Source: JAKJGV01 sp964617565 (GTDB lineage Bacteria > Verrucomicrobiota > Kiritimatiellia > CAIQIC01 > JAGNIJ01). Taken from it: a stretch of DNA of 34,527 bases. Below are positions 6,850 to 14,056 of this stretch, one piece after another (position 1 is the first letter of the stretch; each line of letters begins with the position of its first letter). A model generated the notes under the pieces. The model made no database searches, was not told where the DNA came from, and worked only from the letters and a program-made list of their open reading frames with translations. The stretch lies in contig CAZTYH010000028.1 of the NCBI GenBank assembly GCA_964617565.1, positions 1 through 34,527 of the forward strand, given 5' to 3'. Both the position numbers and the translations under genes were made by a program.

Positions 6850-8100
6850 ATGGCGACGCTGTCAAGATATAGTCGGGTTGTTGTAACCGGTTTGGGCGCC
6901 CTTGCGGCGAATGGAACCGGGAAGGACGCGTTTTGGAAATCTCTGCTCGCGTGCCGAAGCGGAATTGACCGCATCACCCTGTTCGACGCGTCGAAGTATC
7001 CAATTCAAATTGCCGGCGAGGTGAAGGATTTCGATATCACATCCTACTGCGCCGAACGAGTAAAACCGAAGCGGCTTGCGCGGCAGACACAACTGGCTCT
7101 TGCTGCTGCCCACATGGCCATCCGGGACGCCGGACTTACCCAGGCCATGCTCTCGTCGTTCAGCCCCCTGCCCATCATCATCGGGGTAAGCAGCAGTGCT
7201 TTTGAAGTGATTGAGCGGGCCAAGGAACAGCTCATGTCGCGCGGCCCCGAATATATCAGCCCTTATGTCGTCAGCGCCTGCCAGCCTCACGCCACCGCCA
7301 CAACAATGGCGTCCGCGCTGAACGTCAAAGCCATTCCTTCAACCATTTCCACCGGTTGTCCCGCCGGCCTGGACGCCATCGCATCAGCCGCAGCAATGAT
7401 ACGCACCCACCAGGCCGAGATTGCAATCGCGGGAGGCGCAGATGCTCCTGTCAACCCGCTCGCCGTTGCATGCCTGAGCGCTGCCGGAATGCTCCCCGCG
7501 GACATACAGGATCCCGGAACCGCCAGCCGGCCATTCGACAGGGATCGGAAGGGCGGAATCCTCTCGGAAGGTGCCGGCGTCCTGGTTCTCGAGAACATGG
7601 AACATGCCCTTGCCCGGGGTGCCACGCCCCTGCTGGAAATCGTGGGGTACGGGATGGCCGGCGACAAACCGGGGAGCGAATCCGGGTCCGGACTGCTTGC
7701 AACCATGAATCGCGCGATGGCCAATGCCTGCGCATGCCCGGAGGACCTGAACTACGTCTGCGCGCACGGTCCGAGCGATCCGACGATTGACCGGGTGGAA
7801 ACGGAAATGATCAAGCACGCCCTGGGTGAACAAGCCTACAAGGTGCCCGTAAGCTCCATCAAAGGCGTGCTCGGTAATCCGCTGGCGGCCGCGGGGCCGT
7901 TCCAGGTGATCGCCTGCGCGATGGCAATGCAGGAAGGCATGATTCCTCCCACGGCAAACTACGAAAACGCGGACCCGGACTGCGACCTCGACTACACACC
8001 CAAACCCCGGCGCGCGCGCATCAAGACCGCCCTGATCAATCTGCACGGCCTGGGCGGAGGCAACAGTTCAATGATCGTGCGCAACCCTCTCGCAACATGA
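6850..8100 (+). CDS. variant beta-ketoacyl synthase (KAS II/FabF fold) with Cys-His-Asn active site
   Basis: A 416-residue protein of FabF length and architecture, starting 'RVVVTGLGALAANG'. The nucleophile is C170 in 'STGCPAGLDAI' and the first histidine is H306 in 'CAHGPSDPTIDRVE'. The lysine of 'SSIKGVLGNPLAAAG' is K338, but the second catalytic histidine (five residues on in FabF, 'STKSMTGHLLGAAG') is N343. The gating loop 'GFGGTN' of FabF is 'GLGGGN' here. KAS enzymes condense acyl and malonyl thioesters; a Cys-His-Asn set is the KAS III pattern, so this protein may use a different starter or not elongate at all. There is no ACP or reductase gene beside it. Its stop overlaps the next kinase start by 4 bp (ATGA), so it is the first gene of a signalling operon, not of a fatty-acid cluster. 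Confidence 0.85.
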   Translation: MATLSRYSRVVVTGLGALAANGTGKDAFWKSLLACRSGIDRITLFDASKYPIQIAGEVKDFDITSYCAERVKPKRLARQTQLALAAAHMAIRDAGLTQAMLSSFSPLPIIIGVSSSAFEVIERAKEQLMSRGPEYISPYVVSACQPHATATTMASALNVKAIPSTISTGCPAGLDAIASAAAMIRTHQAEIAIAGGADAPVNPLAVACLSAAGMLPADIQDPGTASRPFDRDRKGGILSEGAGVLVLENMEHALARGATPLLEIVGYGMAGDKPGSESGSGLLATMNRAMANACACPEDLNYVCAHGPSDPTIDRVETEMIKHALGEQAYKVPVSSIKGVLGNPLAAAGPFQVIACAMAMQEGMIPPTANYENADPDCDLDYTPKPRRARIKTALINLHGLGGGNSSMIVRNPLAT

Positions 8101-10595
8101 AGCCTTTCCAAATCATCATCGCCATTGCCCTGATCGCCAACATGACGATGGGGTTGCTCGTTTTCTTCACCAACCCACGAAGAAAAACCAACCTGGCGTT
8201 CCTCCTGCTCTCATTTGTTTTCACCGCCTGGTTTATCTGCCTTGCCGGCGGCGCCGCGGCCACGTCTCCGGCCGTGGCCGCCTTCTGGATTCGCCAATCA
8301 TCCGTGGCCGCCGCCTTCATCCCCACGGCCTTCGTGCTCCTGCTCCTGTCCATCGCGCATCAGCGCAAATCATTTCCGCAAATCATCGGCCATGCCCGGC
8401 GCTGGTTGATCTGCTATGCACCAATCGCCTTTCTGTGCCAGACCCGCTTTTTTCTCGTGTCCGCGGCGCTGCCGATGAAAGAGCAAAGCGTTGCCGTTCC
8501 CCAGTATGGACCGGGATTCCTCTTGTTTGCCGGATACATCCTGGCCGCCTTCATCGTCTTAATCCTTCACTTCTTTCGAACCGCCCGCTCGCTCACGGGT
8601 ATGGATCGAACGGAGCTTCAATTCATGCTTCTCGGCGCATTTGCATGCGTAGGGGTCGGTATTCTCTTTTTCTTCGCGTCCGTCCTTTCCGGAAACCCGG
8701 ACGCCGTCCAACTCCTGCCACTCTCCGTGGTGGTGCTCGACGCCGTGCTGGCCTATGGCATCGCCACGCACCGGGTCATGGATGTCCCCACCGTACTGCG
8801 ACGCGCCACCGCCTATACGCTGCTGGCCGCCTACCTCAGCATGCTCTATTTCCTGGTCTGGAGCGGAGCGCATCTCCTGCTTGCGCCTCTCCTGAAAGAC
8901 CCGGACCTCGTCGCCCGCATCCTCGCCACCACCATCGTCGCCATCTCCCTGGTGCCTGCCAACGGCCTGCTGCAGCGATTTGCAACGCGCCTTTTCATCA
9001 ATGTCCAGGGTGTTGATGTTCGCGATATCATAAAAAAGGCCAATGATGTTTTCAGTTCCATCGGTACGCTCGACGCGCTTCTAAGCAAATTCTGCTCGGT
9101 TGTCGCGGAAGCGTTCGGCGCAGACCAGTTGATCGTCCTGCTCTGGGACGGAACCGCCTTCTCACAGCAATTTCCTTCGTGCCTGGACGAAGGGCGCGCG
9201 TTGCGCCTGTCGCCGGACAACCAGGTCGTTGAAATCCTCCGCCGCCAGGAGGACCCGATCGTGCCGGAACTCGTACAGCGAATCCAGCGCGACGCGGGTA
9301 TGCATTCCGCCGTCAATCAATTACAAGCGCGGCATTTCGCGGCGGCGCTCGGCATCTATTCGAGATCGGGGCTGGATGGAATACTGCTCCTGGGGCCGCG
9401 CCTCTCAGGCCGCATTTATGGGGGGCCCGAACAGGAAGTGCTCATGATCCTCTGCCGTCAACTCGCCGTCGCCCTGGAAAATGCGAAGCTCTACACGCAA
9501 CTGCAGGACAGCAAAATCTATCACGAGATCCTGCTCGACAATCTCGTTAGCGGCGTCGTGGCGGCTACGGAGGACGGCCGCATCTCCGTCTTCAACCGCG
9601 AGGCGCAGCGTATCACGCGGCTGGGCGCGTCGAACGTGATGGGACAACCGCTGGACGTGCTTCCCGAGGCTCTCTCAAGAACGCTCGAACTGACGCTGCA
9701 ACGTCAGCGGGGGGTCCGTGACCAGGAAATGGTCATCCAGCACGGCGTGGGCGATGAAACACCGGTCCGCGTCGGCAGTTCCGTTTTCCACGGGCATCGT
9801 GGAAGATTGCTCGGTGCGCTGATTGTTTTTCACGATGTGGACGCGCTGCGGCGCCTGGAGATGCAGGTGCGCCGGACGGATCGCCTCGCCAGCGTCGGTA
9901 CGCTCGCTGCAGGAATGGCCCACGAAATAAAGAATCCGCTCGTTACCGTCAAGACGTTCACCCAACTCCTCCCGGAACGTTATGACGATCCGGATTTCCG
10001 CGACACCTTCTCATCGCTGATCGGCCAGGAAGTAAAGCGCATTGATTCAATCGTCAGTCAATTGCTCGGCTTCTCACGGCCCGCCAGGCCGAATCTCGCG
10101 CCGGCCTCGCTGCATGGCATCCTGGATGCCTCGCTCAACCTCACTGCCCAGCGGATCCGCCAGGCCGGTATCCGGCTCGAACGCGATTACAAGGCCGGAT
10201 TCGACACGGTGCAATTGGACGCGGATCAATTGAACCAGGCCTTCATCAACTTCCTCTTCAATGCCATTGAGGCCATGGACAGGGGAGGATGCCTCACGGT
10301 CCGGACTGAGCAGATCGAGACAAAGGATTACCTGGATTTGTGGTACGAAAACGCGGCGCCACGCTATATCCGAATTTCTATTCAGGATACCGGCGAGGGC
10401 ATTCCTCCCGAAAACCTGGCCCACATATTCGATCCATTTTTTACAACAAAAACCATGGGAACAGGGCTGGGTCTTTCCGTCGCGCACAAAATTATCCAGG
10501 AACACGGCGGAAGTATTGACGTGGAAAGCGAGCCCACGAAAGGCACCACGATCATCATCTCCCTTCCCCTGGTCGGGAAGGAGGCAGCCGTATGA
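8097..10595 (+). CDS. membrane sensor histidine kinase (7TM-type N-terminus, GAF, PAS, HisKA, HATPase)
   Basis: An 832-residue protein. About residues 4-295 contain eight or nine hydrophobic segments, resembling the 7TM_HisK-type sensor region and the N-terminus of PrsK-like kinases. A GAF domain follows (about 305-460), then PAS (about 475-580, 'LVSGVVAATEDGRISVFNRE'). The HisKA H-box 'MAHEIKNPLVTVKTFTQLLP' has H609, and the HATPase domain shows 'NFLFNAIEAMD', 'DTGEGIPPE', 'FDPFFTTK' and 'GTGLGL'. All catalytic motifs are intact. The ATG overlaps the ketosynthase stop, and its own stop overlaps the next kinase start by 4 bp. The membrane region would sense a ligand in or near the inner membrane, plausibly a lipid given the neighbours (inference). 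Confidence 0.92.
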   Translation: MKPFQIIIAIALIANMTMGLLVFFTNPRRKTNLAFLLLSFVFTAWFICLAGGAAATSPAVAAFWIRQSSVAAAFIPTAFVLLLLSIAHQRKSFPQIIGHARRWLICYAPIAFLCQTRFFLVSAALPMKEQSVAVPQYGPGFLLFAGYILAAFIVLILHFFRTARSLTGMDRTELQFMLLGAFACVGVGILFFFASVLSGNPDAVQLLPLSVVVLDAVLAYGIATHRVMDVPTVLRRATAYTLLAAYLSMLYFLVWSGAHLLLAPLLKDPDLVARILATTIVAISLVPANGLLQRFATRLFINVQGVDVRDIIKKANDVFSSIGTLDALLSKFCSVVAEAFGADQLIVLLWDGTAFSQQFPSCLDEGRALRLSPDNQVVEILRRQEDPIVPELVQRIQRDAGMHSAVNQLQARHFAAALGIYSRSGLDGILLLGPRLSGRIYGGPEQEVLMILCRQLAVALENAKLYTQLQDSKIYHEILLDNLVSGVVAATEDGRISVFNREAQRITRLGASNVMGQPLDVLPEALSRTLELTLQRQRGVRDQEMVIQHGVGDETPVRVGSSVFHGHRGRLLGALIVFHDVDALRRLEMQVRRTDRLASVGTLAAGMAHEIKNPLVTVKTFTQLLPERYDDPDFRDTFSSLIGQEVKRIDSIVSQLLGFSRPARPNLAPASLHGILDASLNLTAQRIRQAGIRLERDYKAGFDTVQLDADQLNQAFINFLFNAIEAMDRGGCLTVRTEQIETKDYLDLWYENAAPRYIRISIQDTGEGIPPENLAHIFDPFFTTKTMGTGLGLSVAHKIIQEHGGSIDVESEPTKGTTIIISLPLVGKEAAV

Positions 10596-12640
10596 CAACC
10601 CTTCTACCGCCCTGCGTGGTGTGTTCCCGGGATACGGCGCTCGCGAGGCGCCTGCAGGCTTTCCTCGCCCCCATGGCCACGGTTCACACCTGCGACACGC
10701 CGGCAAAACTAAACGCGCCGTCGGCCCAGGGCGGAGAACCGGTCATTCTCTACGACATCCGCGGACCCGGCGCGCTCGAGAAGCTCGGCGCCATCGTCCG
10801 CGCGCGGCCCGACGCCGCGATCATCGTTTTCGGCATTGCGGGCTCCGAACCGATGTTCGAAGCGCGGGCTCACGGGGTTTATGCCGTGGAAGATGTGGAA
10901 CTCGAACGCCAACGGGTTCAAGACCTCGTCAGCCGCGCATTCGAACACGCACGCCTGCTGGAGGAAAATCAACGCCTGCGCCACGCCGCGGCCGGAGTTT
11001 CCGCACTGCAATCCGCAGTGACTGCCGCAACGGCACGAAGCGATCCATCGCCGCTGCAACCGGCCCGGCATTTCCCCGGCGCGCTGCGGCACTTCAATGA
11101 CGTCGAAGCCCTGCTCGAAAATCTCGCGGAAGGAGTGGCCGGGTCCGTCATGGTGGCGCGGGCCGGCATATTCTGCCGGCGCCGCGATGCGGCCGGATTC
11201 CACCTGCGCGCAGGACTTCGCTGCCTCGAAGATACCGCGCGAATTCTGTACGGGGACGAAGATCCGCTCGCGAACTGGCTGACCCTGAACGCGCATATCG
11301 TCTGTCGCTCGAACCTCGAACATATCCGCGAGCCCGCCGCACGCTCGCTGCTGAACCGGGCGCTGGACCAGTATGGCGCCGAAGTCCTCATCCCTCTCCA
11401 GGTGCGCGAACGGCTGCTCGGATGGATGTTTGTCGGCCATCGCACCACCGGAATTCCCTTCGGTCCGGTCGAACTGGAAAACCTTGCGCTGGTCGCTGAA
11501 CATGTTTCCACCACCCTCGAGAATGCTTTGTTGTACGAGGAGGTTGCTCTTCAAAAGTCGCTCGCGGAAACCCTGCTGCATTCCATCCCCACCGGCATCA
11601 TCGCCGTGGACGAGCGCGGCGTGATTCGATGGTTCAACAGCGTCGCGCAGACCATATTCAATCTCCCCGCGGAAACCGTCCTCGGCAAGGATGCGGAAGT
11701 CATCGGCAGCCATGTTTCCGGTTTGTTGCGCGGAGCGCTGGCGATGGAGGAAATCGTACAGCCGGAGGAATGGTCCGATCCTCGCACGCGGCGGACTTTG
11801 TCGCTCCAGACCCGGCGCCTGCACGACGGGCAGCACTGCTTCGGCGCCGTGGCCCTGGTGCAGGATCTGACCGTCGAACGCATGCTGGAAGCGAAAGAGG
11901 AACAGCTCGAGCGCGCGGCCTTCTGGACCGAGCTGGCCGCCGCGATGTCGCACGAAATCCGCAATCCCCTCGTCGCCATCAAGACTTTCGCGCAGCTCCT
12001 TCCGGAACGTTACCAGGACGATGATTTCCGTTCCGAATTCAGCAGCACGGTGAATGCAGAAGTGGACCGCCTGAACGGCATCATTGACCAGATCAGCCGA
12101 TTCGCCCATCCACGCGCACTCGAGCTGAAGCAACTCAGCATCTCCCACGCGATCAAACGCGGGCTCGACATGGCGCTGCAAACCAGTGCGTCCGAAGGCA
12201 TATGGGTAGACACCTCCATTGATGAGGACCTGCCCTCCATTGACGGCGATGAAACGGCGCTGGCCGAGTGCGTCGCACACTTGATCGCCAATGCGATGGA
12301 GGCGCTTGCCGGACGCGACAATCCCAAGATCGTCCTCGCCGCGCGCGAATTCCGCGACGGCGACATGCCGCAGGGAATCGCCGTCTCGGTAAGGGATAAC
12401 GGACCCGGCATCCGGCAGGACATTCGAAACAAGGTCTTTTCCCCCTTCTGCACGACAAAGGCACGTGGCATGGGGCTCGGTCTGCCGATCGTAAAACGCA
12501 CCGTCGTGGATCACGGCGGCCGCATACAGATCGAATGTACCGGGCAGGGCACCTGCGTAACCGTCCTGCTCCCCAGCAAACCCCAAAAGGAAAAACATGA
12601 AACGCATACTGATCGTGGACGACGAAGCCGGAAGTCGTGA
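10592..12640 (+). CDS. soluble histidine kinase with degenerate receiver domain, GAF and PAS
   Basis: A 682-residue protein starting at an ATG 7 bp after AAGGAGG and overlapping the previous stop. Residues 1-125 look like a receiver fold without its acidic pair and conserved lysine; D55 in 'ILYDIRGPG' might still be the acceptor. A coiled linker leads to GAF (about 175-325) and PAS (about 330-430, 'SIPTGIIAVDERGVIRWFN'). The H-box 'MSHEIRNPLVAIKTFAQLLP' has H454, and the HATPase motifs 'HLIANAMEAL', 'DNGPGI', 'FSPFCTTK' and 'GMGLGLPI' are present, with the first Gly-Thr-Gly changed to Gly-Met-Gly. It has no membrane segment. The H-box and the 25 residues after it closely copy those of the preceding kinase, indicating duplication. 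It overlaps the regulator gene by 44 bp. Confidence 0.9.
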   Translation: MTTLLPPCVVCSRDTALARRLQAFLAPMATVHTCDTPAKLNAPSAQGGEPVILYDIRGPGALEKLGAIVRARPDAAIIVFGIAGSEPMFEARAHGVYAVEDVELERQRVQDLVSRAFEHARLLEENQRLRHAAAGVSALQSAVTAATARSDPSPLQPARHFPGALRHFNDVEALLENLAEGVAGSVMVARAGIFCRRRDAAGFHLRAGLRCLEDTARILYGDEDPLANWLTLNAHIVCRSNLEHIREPAARSLLNRALDQYGAEVLIPLQVRERLLGWMFVGHRTTGIPFGPVELENLALVAEHVSTTLENALLYEEVALQKSLAETLLHSIPTGIIAVDERGVIRWFNSVAQTIFNLPAETVLGKDAEVIGSHVSGLLRGALAMEEIVQPEEWSDPRTRRTLSLQTRRLHDGQHCFGAVALVQDLTVERMLEAKEEQLERAAFWTELAAAMSHEIRNPLVAIKTFAQLLPERYQDDDFRSEFSSTVNAEVDRLNGIIDQISRFAHPRALELKQLSISHAIKRGLDMALQTSASEGIWVDTSIDEDLPSIDGDETALAECVAHLIANAMEALAGRDNPKIVLAAREFRDGDMPQGIAVSVRDNGPGIRQDIRNKVFSPFCTTKARGMGLGLPIVKRTVVDHGGRIQIECTGQGTCVTVLLPSKPQKEKHETHTDRGRRSRKS

Positions 12641-13976
12641 ATCGCTTAGAGCGATCTTCTCCCGGGAATATGAAGTGCGACTCGCCACCGGAGCCGAGGA
12701 GGCCCTGGCGGTGTTGTCGAATGAGCGCATGGACCTTGTGCTGCTGGACGTGATCATGCCGGACAAGGACGGCCTCTGGCTGCTGCGCGAGGTACAGAAC
12801 CTGTATCCGGAACTGCCCGTCATCATGGTCAGCGCGTCCACATCGGTCCGTCCCGTCGTCGAGGCCATCCGGTCAGGTGCTTACGATTACGTCACGAAGC
12901 CTTTTGACGTGGTGGACGTACGCCGTATGGCCGAGCGCGCGATACAGGGCAGCGCCATGCGCCGCCGGCTTGAAATCCTCGAAACCGAGATGTCTCGCGA
13001 ATACCCGGTGGACGCCATTGTCGGCGCCGACCCGTCTTTCGCCGGGGCACTCGCCTCGATTCGCCGCGCGGCGGAAACCGATGCCACGGTTTTGATCACC
13101 GGGGAGAGCGGCAGCGGCAAGGAACTGGCCGCGCGCCTGCTGCACTCCCTGAGCAACCGGCGCGACGAGCCGTTTGTGGCGGTGCACTGCGCGGCCCTGC
13201 CCGAAACACTCATGGAGAGCGAACTCTTCGGCCACGAAAAAGGCGCCTTCACGCATGCGGACAAACGGAAATTGGGGCGCTTCGACCTGGCCGGCTCCGG
13301 CACCCTGTTTTTCGACGAGGTCAGCGAAATGTCCCTCGCCACGCAGGTGAAACTGCTGCGCGTTCTCCAGGAACGGGAGTATATGCGCGTCGGCGGCACC
13401 CACGTGATACGCACGAACGCGCGCATCGTCGCCGCCACGGCCCGCGATCTTCGGCACGAAGTGACCGAGAAACGGTTCCGCGACGACCTGTTCTACCGGC
13501 TGAACGTCGTGCCCGTTGCCCTCCCGCCGCTGCGCGAGCGCCCCGGCGACATCCCCCTGCTCGCCCGACATTTTCTCGGCGCGTTGAGGCGGGCCTTGAA
13601 CGCTTCCACACGCGAGATCGCCCCCACGGCAATGGATCTGCTTTGCCGCTACCGCTGGCCTGGCAACGTGCGGGAACTGAGAAACGTGATCGAACGAACC
13701 CTTGTTTTGCATGGGCAGGAATCGGTCATCGAGGCCGGGCATCTGCCGGATGAACTGCGTGGCCTGCGTCCCGTCATCCCCGCAATAAAAGGAATGCCCC
13801 TCGAAAAATCGGTCAACGAATTCGAACGCCAACTTGTCGAGCAGGCGCTGAAAGATGCCGGCGGCGTCCAGACCCGCGCGGCGGAACTGCTGGGAACCAC
13901 GCGCCGCATCCTGCGATATCGCATGGACAAGCTCGGGATCCCGCCAAACGGCGCGGAAAGCATGACGGAGGAGTGA
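12597..13976 (+). CDS. NtrC-family sigma-54-dependent response regulator
   Basis: A 459-residue protein, the normal length for REC-AAA+-HTH_8 activators. The receiver has D8-D9, phospho-acceptor D51 ('LVLLDVIMPDKDG'), a Ser-Ala-Ser segment in place of the usual Thr, and a Lys in 'YDYVTKPFD'. The AAA+ domain has Walker A 'GESGSGKE', Walker B 'GTLFFDEVSEM' and the arginine-finger region 'RFRDDLFYRLNVV'. The sigma-54-contacting loop reads 'GAFTHA' instead of GAFTGA. The C-terminal Fis-type HTH is 'QTRAAELLGTTRRILRYRM'. AAAAGG precedes the ATG by 6 bp, and the start lies inside the preceding kinase gene (44-bp overlap). It is the output of the operon and may also receive phosphate from the REC-kinase at 4207. 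Its target promoters are not visible here. Confidence 0.93.
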   Translation: MKRILIVDDEAGSRESLRAIFSREYEVRLATGAEEALAVLSNERMDLVLLDVIMPDKDGLWLLREVQNLYPELPVIMVSASTSVRPVVEAIRSGAYDYVTKPFDVVDVRRMAERAIQGSAMRRRLEILETEMSREYPVDAIVGADPSFAGALASIRRAAETDATVLITGESGSGKELAARLLHSLSNRRDEPFVAVHCAALPETLMESELFGHEKGAFTHADKRKLGRFDLAGSGTLFFDEVSEMSLATQVKLLRVLQEREYMRVGGTHVIRTNARIVAATARDLRHEVTEKRFRDDLFYRLNVVPVALPPLRERPGDIPLLARHFLGALRRALNASTREIAPTAMDLLCRYRWPGNVRELRNVIERTLVLHGQESVIEAGHLPDELRGLRPVIPAIKGMPLEKSVNEFERQLVEQALKDAGGVQTRAAELLGTTRRILRYRMDKLGIPPNGAESMTEE

Positions 13977-13993
13977 AGAATCCATGGCCGGAG

Positions 13994-14034
13994 TTCCGCG
14001 TTTATGCGGAAGCCGGGCGCGGGCTTCAACCCGC
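13994..14034. other. two small hairpins between convergent genes
   Basis: TTCCGC-GTTTAT-GCGGAA (13994-14011) and GCGGG-CTTCAA-CCCGC (14019-14034) lie between the NtrC-type gene stop and the stop of the LTD/CotH gene. Neither is followed by a T-run, so termination is only a possibility. Confidence 0.3.
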
Positions 14035-14056
14035 ATCTCGCACCTCACACCGGCCC

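Noticed and set aside
6850..8100. Ordinary fatty-acid or polyketide gene cluster around the ketosynthase
   Set aside because: No ACP, acyltransferase, ketoreductase, dehydratase or second ketosynthase is present; the gene is fused into a signalling operon instead.
12597..12640. Frameshift between the second kinase and the NtrC-type regulator
   Set aside because: Both proteins are complete, the regulator has its own ribosome-binding site, and the kinase's last motif ends before the overlap.
10709..12868. 719-codon minus-strand frame opposite the second kinase
   Set aside because: The plus strand carries complete GAF, PAS, HisKA and HATPase motifs; the minus frame has no domain and would cross two real genes.
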